From Corynespora cassiicola (taxonomy: Eukaryota; Ascomycota; Dothideomycetes; Pleosporales; Corynesporascaceae), in the NCBI GenBank assembly GCA_022059125.1, contig JAEUWY010000004.1, forward strand, positions 310,001 to 374,000: a stretch of DNA of 64,000 nucleotides, written 5' to 3'. Position 1 is the stretch's first letter, and each line of letters opens with the position of its first letter. A model generated the notes under the pieces. It was given only the letters and a program-made list of their open reading frames with translations, did not search any database and was not told where the DNA came from. The position numbers and the translations under genes are program-made. This document shows positions 9,433 to 19,526 of this stretch, piece after piece.

Positions 9433-10778
9433 ATGAAGATCGTAGTCATAGGCGCCGGCCTCGGCGGCCTAACTACCGCTTACGTCCTCGCCCGCCAAAA
9501 CCACACCATCACCGTCCTCGAACAACACCCCTCCCTCTCTGCCCGCGGTGGCGGCATGATGGTGCGTCCCAACGCCTCCCGCTTCGCGTTGTCCTGGGGC
9601 CTGGGTCCGGAGTTCGATGCCATAGCCGACGAATCGCCGACGACGTTGCTGCGCGATTTGCGCACTGGGCGACTCGCGGTCCGCAGGCTGGCCACGGATA
9701 TCTCGCAGTTTCCGGACTGGGGCGTGAAGAGAGACGATATGATGAAGTTTTTGTACCGGCGGGCTGTAGAGGCGGGTGCGAAGGTCGAGTTTGGAGCTAG
9801 GGTTGTGGATTTCGTGGAGGGGGAGAAGGGAGTGGTTATCTTGGGGAAGAATGGGAAGAGTTGGGAGGCGGATTTTGTGGTTGCGGCGGATGGGATAAGG
9901 TCGCAAGTTCGGAGGCGGTTGTTGGAGGCTGAGGGGATGGAGGCGGAGCCGGTGATGTCGAGGAGTACGCATTATGGGATTGAGATACCAGTCGAGGAAC
10001 TTAGGAAAGAGAAGGATGCCGCGGATTTACTCAAGGAGCCGCATTTGACGGTGCATTTGGGGAAAGAGGCTTATGTTACTTCAAGGCTGCATGTGAAGCA
10101 GGGCTTGTGGCTGGGTTTATTCAGTATTCACGAGGATCCGGTTCCAGGGGAGGCTCTATGGAACGAGGTAAGAGCTTATACAGCAATCATAGTATCTAGG
10201 AGAAGTCGAAAACTTACGAAGAGCAGGAAGGCGATATTGTCCGACTCCGATCCTTATTCTCAGCCGTTTGCCCGTCGCTACGTGCCGCACTCGGCATAGC
10301 CGAACGTTGCGATAGATGGAAGATCGCAGAGGTTCCAGATCTACCTCACTGGACTAGTAAGAAGGGGTTCATTATCATCCTAGGCGATGCAGCGCATCCC
10401 ATGCATCCTACTGCCGCGCAAGGGTTTTCGCAGACCATTGAAGATATTGCTGTGCTCGAACACCTTCTCAGGACGCGGCCCCATCTTTCGGTTCCTTCGA
10501 TAACGCGGTACTGGGAAAGTATCCGTCAACCGCGTGTTGAGAAGGTCAAGTTGTACGCGTATGCAAATATGCAATTGTTCTCAGGGCAGTTGAATGACGC
10601 CGTATTGACCTCGGAGAAAGAGCAGCAAGAGAGTAAGAGTGCAAAGAGTTTAAAAGGTGTAACAGCAAGTCCCAGTGCTCCGTATCAATCAGCGGCGTTT
10701 TTGAAGTGGGTATTGGACTATAATGCAGTGAAAGAAGCAAAAAACGGTACCATTGACCAAGAGAAGCCGAGGCTCTGA
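9433..10778 (+). CDS. FAD-dependent aromatic monooxygenase (salicylate hydroxylase-like)
   Basis: Exons are 9433-10167 and 10227-10778; the 59-nt intron is GTAAGA...GAGCAG, phase 0. The product is 428 residues. It belongs to the class A flavoprotein hydroxylases, which use NAD(P)H and O2 to hydroxylate aromatic or polyene substrates. Visible hallmarks are the Rossmann GAGLGG at residues 7-12, the distal VVAADGIRS (DG motif, ~147-155) and the FAD-ribityl-binding GDAAHPMHP (~298-306), in the expected order and spacing. There is no signal peptide or membrane anchor, so it is probably cytosolic. A P450 lies 650 bp downstream on the same strand, a pairing common in secondary-metabolite clusters. 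The substrate cannot be read from the sequence. Confidence 0.9.
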
Positions 10779-11430
10779 AACAGGGCTAAATATATGAGTT
10801 TTGGAACTTTCATGTTACGATATATCCTGGCTCTCGTGCTTTTAGATAAAAGACACTTATACCGGCCGTGGACCCATGTTATTTGAAAGTAGTCGAGTAA
10901 TGTCTCGCCCTTCAGTTGGATATATAACAGCGATAAAGAGTTCTCAGTGAAGTTACATCTCCTTCGCTCCTAACTTGCGTAGTTGAGCTATGCTTCTTGC
11001 ACAACGAGCGGGTAAGTCACAGTTTGACAAGTACTCGGAGGCATAATCATCTAATTTTGGGCTTTAATCAGACGGATTTCGACAGCTCCGAAAAATCCGA
11101 AAGCACGGCATGATAATCATACTTAGAACTGATTGCGACAGGGGTGTGACGTTTGAAGATGTACAGCCGGTATTGTCGGAGATGGAAAGAAAGAAAGCTC
11201 GGCCTCACTCCACTTTGGCCCGCCCCGCTTCCCCACATTGGCGCACGCAAGCTATGCGACCAATTGGAATTCGCTTGCTGGATCTCTTGGCGGCAGTGGG
11301 ATACTTGAGCATCCCCCCGATACTTTTCAAGATGAGACCATACGACTCGGGGCATTTGATGTAAGATGTATAAATACCCCACTTCAACTACACACTCATC
11401 TCACTCTCACCAATCTTCCATCCTGTAACA
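10779..11430. other. Intergenic between monooxygenase and P450
   Basis: It holds the promoter of the P450, including the TATA-like box listed separately. Frames of 60-104 codons on both strands look like chance. Confidence 0.5.
11369..11376 (+). promoter_or_regulatory. TATA-like box of the P450 gene
   Basis: TATAAATA lies 55 bp before the P450 ATG, and a C/T-rich leader (CTCATCTCACTCTCACCAAT) follows, as expected for a fungal core promoter. Confidence 0.55.
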
Positions 11431-13133
11431 ATGCTACACATACTAATAGTACTACCTCTTTTCGCTCTCGCCGTTGACTATGCGCGTATGCTCTGGCAGC
11501 GACGCACACTTCCTCCTGGACCAATCCCTCTACCGATCGTCGGTAATCACTTCCAGACTCCCTCATATAAGCCATGGATTACATGGGAAAAGTGGGCGCA
11601 ATATTACAACACCAACATGATGACTATATGGATCGGTCGCTATCCACGCATCATATTAAGTGATGCATGGGTCGCATCTGACCTTTTCGAGAAGCGCTCC
11701 GAAATCTTCTCCAGCCGCCCACGACTGATTGCAATGGGCGATGCCCTCGGTATATCTGATTTGAGCCAAACAACATTAGGATATGGAGATCGCTGGCGCT
11801 TACACAGAAAGACGATGGTAATGATGAGTTCCCCTCAAAAACCTCAAGTCTGACATTGAAGCACAGCACATGGCTGTTGGCACACAGGCAATACGCAACT
11901 ATCGTACCTTTCAAGCCCACGAGTCAGCTATCCTGACTCGAGACTTTCTACTAGAGCCCGATGACTATGTTCTCTCAATTGAACGCTATTCAGTCAGCGT
12001 AGCTTCTATAATCGGGTGGGGTAGGCGAATTGACCGTAAAAATGACTACGTCGCGCAGCTAGCACTTAAGATGATGGAATCCGTCGACTACATTATCCCG
12101 GGAGTATTCATCATCGAAGCTATCCCTGTGCTAATGCATCTCCCTAAGTGGCTTTATGCATTGCCGACGCAACTTAAAATGGGTACTGATGTAGTTATGC
12201 GCTACTTCTACTCGTTGACACAAGAAGGGGCTGAGGCAAAACAAGACAACTTCTCCAAATATGTGCTTGGAGTACAACAGAAGAGCCGCATGACTGATAT
12301 TGAAGTGGGAGGACTGGTGGGTAATTTGATTGGTGGCGGCGTGGACACTACGAGCAGCACCATCATCTCCTGCATTCTAGCCATGGCTTACTTCCAAGAC
12401 GTACAGGCCAAAGTGCATGCAGAGCTTGATGCTATTATTGGTCATGATCGCTCACCCAACTGGTCGGATCTGGATTCTAATTCACTCCCCTATCTCGCAG
12501 CCGTGGTCAAAGAAACACTACGCTGGCGAACAGTAACTGTACTTGCAGGAATTCCCCACGCAAATACTAAGCCGGTCGACTATGAGGGCTATCACTTTCC
12601 AGCTGGAACGAATTTCACTGGCAACATGTGGGCAATTCATCGTAATCCACGAGATTTTCCTGACCCAGATCGTTTTGCACCTGAGAGATTTATCGAAGGT
12701 AGTAAAATGCCCTACCCCAACAAATATGGCATGAATCCATTCGGTTGGGGCAGGAGACAATGTTCTGGACAGCCTCTAGCAGAACAAGGACTATGGTACT
12801 CGCTAGGGAGGATTATATGGGCTTATAAGATATTGCCTGCATTCGACGAGCAGGTAAGTCCCTATCCCTTAGCATTCTCTGGTGCCCTTTTGGCCCGAAA
12901 TCATCTGCTAACAACCAACGTAGGGTAACGAAGTCAAACTGGATATTTTCGCATACACAAAGAGCGAGAACATGCGACCCGAACCATTCAAAGCGAGATT
13001 TGTTCCTCGATCTGAGAGCATACGGAAGATTATACTTGATGAGTCCGTAGATGCAAGGGAAGCACTGAGGGTGTATGACGGGGAAACTAGAGTAACACTT
13101 GAAGACGCTATTAGCCAATCGTCCAACGCCTAG
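11431..13133 (+). CDS. Cytochrome P450 monooxygenase
   Basis: Exons are 11431-11817, 11867-12853 and 12924-13133; introns of 49 and 70 nt (the second with TGCTAAC) are both phase 0. The 527-residue product has a hydrophobic N-terminal anchor (MLHILIVLPLFALAV), the proline hinge LPPGPIPLPIVG, the I-helix GGGVDTTSS (~285), the K-helix KETLR (ExxR, ~343), FAPERF and the heme loop FGWGRRQCSG (~420-429) with its Cys ligand. It is an ER-bound heme-thiolate oxygenase. The segment HMAVGTQAIRNYRTFQ resembles the OrdA/CYP64-like group of fungal secondary-metabolism P450s, but the family assignment is tentative. Its neighbour upstream is an FAD monooxygenase on the same strand. Confidence 0.93.
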
Positions 13134-13367
13134 TCGGCTCTATCTATCAAATGTGAGAATTTCCCGATACATATCTCACGTTTCGATCCGTCTGGGAAGT
13201 CTGAGCTTTGACATCGTGGCGCATGCGACTGATCAAAAATCTGCCTTGGTGCGGCTGAGGTTCTTAGGTGCATGTGTTTTTTCAGCTGAACATACAACCA
13301 TTATTCTTCATACTCAGCCTTGGAACTTACTTCCACTAAATATGCTACTAACATGGTCCAGGCATAG

Positions 13368-14237
13368 CCTTGTGTATGGTATGCGCCTTTGGCTAGTGCA
13401 TTCACTTCTGGGTTTTCCGACGGTTACAGGTGCCGTACCAAACATTCTGTGGGTAACTCACGCTATCACCCAGGCATAAGTACAGGCCAAGTATATTTTG
13501 ACCGAATTTATCGATCTAATTTTCATCTGTCACCTAATTTAAAAAAAAAAACCCCTCGCAAAACCAGGCTGCCTGAAACCACAACAATACGGCGACCCGT
13601 GTCTAGCGACCGACAAACAACAGCAGTTGCAGCTGAAAGTGGCTCGCGATTCGTTGATTACGAAAATTATTCATCAATCTATTCAAAACAAGAAGATGAG
13701 GATTTTAGCATATTCTCGAACAACGTGATTACCGAGGAGCATGAATCAATCCTTGGCTACACAAAAAGTTCCTTCGGACCCATTTCAATCTCGGACATAG
13801 ATGATAATAACACCGCAGGGCTAACATCGACCTATAACTCTATATCTGTTACCAAACCAGTCTCATCCATAACAAAACCCTCTGGAATATTGTCTACAGC
13901 GTCAACATTGAGAACCTCGTCGGAATCTTGGAGTACAGTTTACCTAACCGCAAGCGAAACCATAAATCCACCTTTACCAAAGCCTGTAAACATCGGCGTG
14001 ATTGTAGGAGGCGTTTTCGGCGATTCAGATGGCGTCATCTTCCTTGTGATAGGTGCCATTTTTGTTATCAGAAGAACGAGGGTTGGCGGAAAGAATGGTG
14101 GCGGAGAATTTGGAGGGGGTTTGCCAATTTTGGCCCCAGAGCAGGCTAGTGGAGGCGGTGCACAGAATATGAATACCAATACATCGTCTTCTTTGGGATT
14201 GCCGGAGATTGTGAGCTCAGGTCGGACAGTGCGGTAG
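13368..14237 (+). pseudogene. Ser/Thr-rich single-pass membrane protein, 5' end unresolved (remnant?)
   Basis: The frame is open from 13368 to 14237 but has no ATG before the C-terminus. A good branch site and acceptor (TGCTACTAAC then GGTCCAG, ending 13361) sit just upstream, yet in this frame a TAG follows immediately. The protein part has a Ser/Thr-rich ectodomain (~130 residues), a transmembrane segment (NIGVIVGGVFGDSDG followed by VIFLVIGAIFVI) and RRTRV at the cytosolic edge. This is the layout of fungal Mid2/Wsc-like surface proteins. Two Asp residues inside the membrane segment (FGDSDG, where GGSGG-like would be expected) suggest decay. The neighbour at 14631 has the same layout. Confidence 0.4.
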
Positions 14238-14630
14238 GCATATTGATGGACGCACGGCTTTTTCGGGCGCGGCTCTGTCGTTACTATACAGCTGTGTTCA
14301 GGCATGAAAATGATGAGGTAATGCAATTCATAAATTGAAGGCCTTTGCTATGTGTGAGCGAGCACATGTGTTCAAGTGCAAAATCTGTCCTCAGCCTTGT
14401 GTTCGCAAAAGCAATACAGGGATTTCGAACGTCACCATGCAGCCAAATCACTGCTTTACCTTATCATCAGGATACAAAATCTAATTATATCATCGATAAT
14501 GGTTTCACGGCATGGTAAATTTCATTCAAATACAGTGGCCCCCAAATCATACATACAACAGCTATCTGCCACAGGCCAGCGCTAGCCTTTAGTCATTTCT
14601 TCTTTTCCTCTGCTTAACAACTGGATCATT
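14238..14630. other. AT-rich spacer between two membrane-protein genes
   Basis: I see no gene or clear motif here. Confidence 0.4.
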
Positions 14631-15266
14631 ATGACTTCGGTTTTTAGAAGTGAAATTGTTGGGACTCTTGATAGTTCGAATTCTCCCTTGGTTGTGACAT
14701 CGGTTCAGGAATTCATCACTATTATCGAATCGAATGATGCTCCGCCTTCCAGCTCAATTTACCTCTCACAGGGTTCCTTGGCTTACACTATTCCAAACAT
14801 TTTTTCAGGTGATTCCATACATAGATTTTTATCTATTTTCATCTTTTCAAGGTTAACAAGAATAGATTCTGAAACAATATCGGCGCGCACATTTACAGCT
14901 CAAACCGCAATTCAGACCTCGTCTACATTAGATAACCGCCAGTCTTCCGTAACCTTGCTAGATCTAACAGGCCCTTCGGCATCGCCTACGAATACAGATT
15001 CGAACCATATCTCTAAATCTGTGAATACTGTAGCAATAATAGGTGGTTTCATAGGAGGTCTCATTATCATTGGAATCGTTGTTGTCACAGTCGTGTGGAT
15101 TATTCGACGCACACGCGTGAAGAACAAGTTGAGTCAAGTTGATGAATCAGCAGCAGTGCTACCTGAGCGTTTAACGAAGGCGATCGATACTGGATCTCCA
15201 GATTATGGGCATGCGGACGGCACGGTAAGGGATCAATCGGAGCTGGTGACGGTGAGACCTAAGTAG
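14631..15266 (+). CDS. Small Ser/Thr-rich single-pass membrane protein, paralogue of its neighbour
   Basis: The ATG at 14631 opens 211 codons. Residues 1-120 are Ser/Thr/Ile-rich with no obvious signal peptide. A long hydrophobic segment (VAIIGGFIGGLIIIGIVVV then TVVWII) at ~130-158 is followed by RRTRVKNK, the same border motif (IRRTRV) as in the gene just upstream, and then by a short cytosolic tail. GTGATT at 14810, after TTTTCAG, could be a donor, so the exon structure is not certain and a 5' exon with the signal peptide may be missing. The layout suggests a cell-surface sensor or anchor of the fungal Mid2-like type; the function is unknown. Confidence 0.45.
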   Translation: MTSVFRSEIVGTLDSSNSPLVVTSVQEFITIIESNDAPPSSSIYLSQGSLAYTIPNIFSGDSIHRFLSIFIFSRLTRIDSETISARTFTAQTAIQTSSTLDNRQSSVTLLDLTGPSASPTNTDSNHISKSVNTVAIIGGFIGGLIIIGIVVVTVVWIIRRTRVKNKLSQVDESAAVLPERLTKAIDTGSPDYGHADGTVRDQSELVTVRPK

Positions 15267-15707
15267 TTGAAGGGAAATTATTTATTTAAAAAGAGAATAT
15301 AATTTTTTTTGCGCTGCTCTGTAATGATTTCCATTTTTCTTATCAACATGATATTGATAAAATGTTTTTCTTCTTGATCTGAGGGGGGGCATGAAACCGT
15401 GATTAAAAAGCAGAACAAGCCAACTAACGTGCCTGGCAAAGGCAATATTCCGTCAACAAATACATCCAACATCTTGATTTAAATGCTTTTTATATCAATC
15501 CGCCCGTTTTATACTTGGAAGTGACCTGTCGGATACGTTTGCTGGTTTCGGCGTTGTGCCTGGATCCCACTCGGGACGGAGTTGTAAACGTGAGTCAGCT
15601 GGGTGTGACTCAGGCATCTGACTCGGAAACAAACAATATCCATCCTCGTATCATCAATCTCAATTCTTCATCAATTCTTCGTCGATGAACTCAAATCGTC
15701 GTCAGAA
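15267..15707. other. AT-rich 3' region and promoter of the AHAS gene
   Basis: The first 200 bp are AT-rich with T and A runs. The last 120 bp before the ATG hold three TGASTCA-type sites (separate entry) and a pyrimidine/ATC-rich leader. Confidence 0.55.
15591..15625 (+). promoter_or_regulatory. Cluster of three Gcn4/CPC1 (CpcA)-type sites
   Basis: TGAGTCA (15591-15597), TGACTCA (15606-15612) and TGACTCG (15619-15625) lie within 35 bp, 83-117 bp before the AHAS ATG. TGASTCA is the known binding site of yeast Gcn4 and Neurospora CPC1, which induce amino-acid biosynthesis genes, including branched-chain genes, on amino-acid starvation. Two exact and one near-exact copy in one short stretch is unlikely by chance. 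Confidence 0.8.
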
Positions 15708-17711
15708 ATGTATCGCCAGAAATTAATCCAGGGTATCACACCTTTGTTCAAACATGCTTGTTATAAGCCGCGTTCTACTAGCAATGGTTTGCAATTGTTC
15801 GGGCGCTCAATTGTCTCATCACGACGGTATGAAAATTATGCTACAGCACGGGTAGTAGCAAAACCATCGGAAACTGCAATGGAACACTCTGAGCGATGCC
15901 TAGAATCTGATCCAAATCAAATTGGAATGACGGGCGGACAAATATTCCACGCGATGATGCAAAAGCATGGCGTCCGAACTATCTGTATGATACAACCCAT
16001 GTTTCCCATTGCCCAAAGACCTGCTAATTCATTCAATCAAACAGTTGGGTATCCTGCTGCCCTGCCGATGTTCGACGCCATTTTCAATTCTCCTCACATC
16101 AATTTCATCCTCCCGCGACACGAGCAAGGGGCCGGACACATGGCCCAAGGCTATTCCCGAGCAACAGGAAAACCAGGAGTGGTCCTCGTAACATCAGGAC
16201 CAGGGTGTACAAACGTCATTACACCGATGCAGGATGCGTTGATGGACGGCACACCGCTCGTCGTAATCTGCGGACAAGTCGCAACATCGCGTATAGGCTC
16301 GGATGCATTCCAGGAAGCAGATATCGTGGGCATAGCGAGCGCATGCTCGAAATGGGCGGTGACGGTAAACAACGTATCCGAGCTTTCGCAGCGGATCGAC
16401 GATGCGTTCGAGATTGCGACATCTGGACGGCCTGGCCCGGTGCTGGTTGCGGTTCCGATAGACGTTTCGGCTGCGAGGTTGACCAAGATAACGCCGACTA
16501 GGAAAGCTGTGCTTCCTCCACTCGCCCTGAAGGCAGCTGAGAAACGCAACGAGGGTCAATTGAAGCTTTCTATATCCCGTACGGCTAAGCTGATCAACAA
16601 TGCAAAGAAACCGATCATATTAGCAGGTCAAGGGGCACAGGCATCAACCAGCGCCTTAAAGGCGTTGAGGAGTTTGGCACTAAATGCTCGAATTCCCGTT
16701 ACAACCTCGCTCATGGGACTAGGCGCCTTTGAAGAGAATGATCCGCTATCGCTTCATATGGTCGGCCTCCACGGATCAGGCTTCGCGAACAAAGCCATTC
16801 AGGAAGCGGACGTGGTAGTTGCTCTAGGCGCCCGATTCGACGACCGAGTGACGGGAGAAGTCACCAAATTCGCTCCAGCAGCGGGAAAAGCTGCCAAGAA
16901 CGGATCTGGAGGCATAATCCATTTTGACATCTCTCCCAAGAATGTGAATAAAGTGGTTCAAGCAACAGAAGTGGTGATTGGAGATTTGGGAAATACGCTG
17001 CCAATGTTGCTGCCTCATATCAACACAAAGGTTCCACGTGACGAGTGGCTTTCGAAGGTCCAAGACTGGAAGAAGCGGTATGACTGGCCGCATAAACAAT
17101 TTGCGTCGAATGAAGCGCGAATCAAACCGCAAACTGTGGTTTCCCTCCTCTCGAAGATCACAGACCCCTTCAAGGACCGCACTATTATAACGACTGGCGT
17201 GGGACAACACCAAATGTGGGCAGCGCAATACTTTCGCTGGCGCTACCCACGCACTTTGATTACCTCTGGAGGCTTAGGTACTATGGGGTTTGGCTTGCCA
17301 TCTGCGATTGGTGCAAAGATTGGTCATCCAGAATGTGAAGTGATCAATATTGATGGGGATGCATCATTCTGTATGAGTCTGACCGAGTTGGCAACTGCGT
17401 CTGAAAATGGTATCGCCGTCAAGACGATCATTCTCAACAACAACGAACAGGGGATGGTGACTCAAATACAAGATCTTTACTACAAGAGTCGATATGCGCA
17501 TACACATCAGAAGAATCCGGATTTTGTCAAGGTTGCATCATCGATGGGGGTAGATGCAAGAAAGGCCGAGCGACCAGACGAAGTGGAAGAAAAGCTGAGG
17601 TGGCTTCTGGATACTGGGGGTCCTGCGTTGTTGGAAGTTATGGTGGACGCAAAAGTACCCGTTCTGCCTACTGTCCCTTCGGGAAAGGGGTTACACGAAT
17701 TCATGTTTTGA
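15708..17711 (+). CDS. Divergent acetohydroxyacid (acetolactate) synthase catalytic subunit, Ilv2-like
   Basis: Exons are 15708-15984 and 16045-17711. The 60-nt intron (GTATGA, TGCTAAT, AACAG) has a length divisible by three and would read through if ignored. The 647-residue product joins pyruvate to pyruvate or 2-oxobutyrate, the first step of branched-chain amino-acid synthesis, in mitochondria; residues 1-60 are a basic Ser/Arg-rich leader. Catalytic Glu is kept (RHEQGAGHMA, ~118), as are GDASF and LNNNEQGMV for ThDP-Mg. Sites bordering the herbicide pocket differ from yeast Ilv2: the Gly-Gly before Ala117 is lost (FGYPAALP), P192 is Ala172, K251 is Ile231, M354 is Leu334, W586 is Ile567 and F590 is Tyr571; A200, D379 and V583 are kept. 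This looks like a second, inhibitor-insensitive copy rather than the housekeeping enzyme. Confidence 0.92.
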   Translation: MYRQKLIQGITPLFKHACYKPRSTSNGLQLFGRSIVSSRRYENYATARVVAKPSETAMEHSERCLESDPNQIGMTGGQIFHAMMQKHGVRTICMIQPMFPIAQRPANSFNQTVGYPAALPMFDAIFNSPHINFILPRHEQGAGHMAQGYSRATGKPGVVLVTSGPGCTNVITPMQDALMDGTPLVVICGQVATSRIGSDAFQEADIVGIASACSKWAVTVNNVSELSQRIDDAFEIATSGRPGPVLVAVPIDVSAARLTKITPTRKAVLPPLALKAAEKRNEGQLKLSISRTAKLINNAKKPIILAGQGAQASTSALKALRSLALNARIPVTTSLMGLGAFEENDPLSLHMVGLHGSGFANKAIQEADVVVALGARFDDRVTGEVTKFAPAAGKAAKNGSGGIIHFDISPKNVNKVVQATEVVIGDLGNTLPMLLPHINTKVPRDEWLSKVQDWKKRYDWPHKQFASNEARIKPQTVVSLLSKITDPFKDRTIITTGVGQHQMWAAQYFRWRYPRTLITSGGLGTMGFGLPSAIGAKIGHPECEVINIDGDASFCMSLTELATASENGIAVKTIILNNNEQGMVTQIQDLYYKSRYAHTHQKNPDFVKVASSMGVDARKAERPDEVEEKLRWLLDTGGPALLEVMVDAKVPVLPTVPSGKGLHEFMF

Positions 17712-17804
17712 TTTTGAGTAGAGTCCTAAAAGTCTGTTCCTATCACACTGATATTTTTCCGTCGGTAAGGTGACATTGCCATCACACGTCGATTCATACA
17801 CCAT

Positions 17805-19526
17805 TCAACCAATCGACAACTTCATACCCAACCCCGCAATTCTATCCTGAATTCCGCCCAAGATCTCACTTGCCCGGTCCTTGAACTCAGCTTCGTACTC
17901 CAATTCAGGCCTTTCCGTGCCTCCAACACAGCTCCAGCTCGACGCCCTCTTCGGATCACTGATACCCATATATTTGGGCTTCCCGGGCCACGCGCATAGC
18001 TGTCGCGTAACAAGCTCGCCTTTCTCATTGTAAGTTTCCGCATCTATCGCCTCAGGCGCCTCATCCTTCTCGACCCAGTCCACCAACGCGCCCAGAGGAT
18101 CAGAGGGTACAGGCCCATTTCCAAACGCGCAGTGTCCGACACCCGGGGCAAGGAAGAGGCGGTAAAACTTGTCGACTTCGTTGGCGCCTCCCATTTCGCG
18201 CTCGACGCGCTGGCGGTAATCGACGGTAGCCTGGTAGGGAATGAGTTCGTCATTGATGCCGTGCCAGGAGAGTAGCTTGGTGCCTGCATCTCGCAGAGCT
18301 CGGAGATCGGGGTCGTCGGTCAAGATGGACCGGCCGAACTCGGTCAGGGCATGGACCCACAGCGGCCAGTAGTCGCTCTCTTTGATAGAGGATAGGTCGT
18401 ATTTGGGATTGCGGAATATCAAAGTCTTGATAAATTCTCCAGAGACAGGCATTGGGTTTTGCGATCGTATATCGTCGGCTGAAATGGATATGTTTGCAAT
18501 CATCGAGTGGTCGGTGCCATGGTCGATTCCGTACCATAGAGACTTTCCCCAAGGCGCAGTGGGTCCTGTTGCAATACTCCATACAGTCTCGGCCATGGAA
18601 GGCGTTACCTTTTGCTTTTGCCCGTCGCATTCGAATTCTTCGCCGATCAAGTCTCTTGCGTCGAACTGACATTCGTCGGGGTCAATGATGACGCCATCCT
18701 TAAATCCGTCGATCATGTCGCATGCTTCCAAGACCTTGTTGCGGAAAAATGAAAATTCGCAGTTCGAGATGTATTCGTTGCGCTCTTTCATAACCAACTG
18801 GGGCCAGAAGGCACCCATAGCGAGCGAGACGAAATCGAGGGCGGGAGCAGCGGCCATGATGCCATCCAAGAGCTCGGGGTGTTTTTGTGCCATCAAATAG
18901 CCCTGTCTTCCTCCTCCAGAGCATCCATTCCAGTACGTATGATGTGGCTTCTCACCATAATACTGCTCGACAATACTCTTACCGACAAGTACTTGCTCGG
19001 GAAGACTCTTGGTGGCAAAATTTTGCCATAGGTTCCAATTGATCGTACGGTCGGGGTTAAGAACCCAATCTAAACTGAGCCAACTAGTCTCGTCGTGGCC
19101 CCCATCTGTCGTTACACCGGCATAGCCTTGTTTAACGGCGCCAGCGACCATGCCGAAACTCATGCTCGTGGAAAAGCCTCCACCTCCAGTTGCTTGCAAA
19201 CGGCCATTCCATTCATCTCTTTTTGTTGGAAGCCACAAGCGGACCAGAACATCGTCGTCGGTACCAATGTGTGTCATGTGGATTTTTACCTCGCAAAAAT
19301 TGAGGTCTTTCTGTCCAGGTAGCACTCCCATTGAAGGCACTTCATGATTCTCCTGTGTGGTGGCGGAGATGGATAGTATCTTGATTCCATCGAGTTTCGG
19401 ATGAGAAAATGCCGATGCATCGCATATCGGATCTGGTGGTGATGGTGATGATGATGGTTCCGCCTCTCTTTTGGCGTATGTGCCACGTAACGCGAGCAGT
19501 GGCAGTAGCAGGCCCACGCGAAGCAT
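17805..19526 (-). CDS. Secreted tannase / feruloyl esterase family hydrolase
   Basis: The product is 573 residues, from the ATG at 19524-19526, with a cleavable leader (MLRVGLLLPLLALRGTYA). The family cleaves ester bonds of gallic or ferulic acid in plant polyphenols and cell wall. The nucleophile motif NGCSGGGRQG lies at ~200-209 (Ser ~202), with the Cys next to Ser that pairs with the Cys in VGHCAFG, the CS-D-HC arrangement of this family. INDELIPY supplies the Asp and GHC the His. Length fits the family. It is convergent with the AHAS gene, only 94 bp apart, with no overlap. Substrate (tannin versus feruloyl) is undecided. Confidence 0.9.
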   Translation of the reverse strand: MLRVGLLLPLLALRGTYAKREAEPSSSPSPPDPICDASAFSHPKLDGIKILSISATTQENHEVPSMGVLPGQKDLNFCEVKIHMTHIGTDDDVLVRLWLPTKRDEWNGRLQATGGGGFSTSMSFGMVAGAVKQGYAGVTTDGGHDETSWLSLDWVLNPDRTINWNLWQNFATKSLPEQVLVGKSIVEQYYGEKPHHTYWNGCSGGGRQGYLMAQKHPELLDGIMAAAPALDFVSLAMGAFWPQLVMKERNEYISNCEFSFFRNKVLEACDMIDGFKDGVIIDPDECQFDARDLIGEEFECDGQKQKVTPSMAETVWSIATGPTAPWGKSLWYGIDHGTDHSMIANISISADDIRSQNPMPVSGEFIKTLIFRNPKYDLSSIKESDYWPLWVHALTEFGRSILTDDPDLRALRDAGTKLLSWHGINDELIPYQATVDYRQRVEREMGGANEVDKFYRLFLAPGVGHCAFGNGPVPSDPLGALVDWVEKDEAPEAIDAETYNEKGELVTRQLCAWPGKPKYMGISDPKRASSWSCVGGTERPELEYEAEFKDRASEILGGIQDRIAGLGMKLSIG

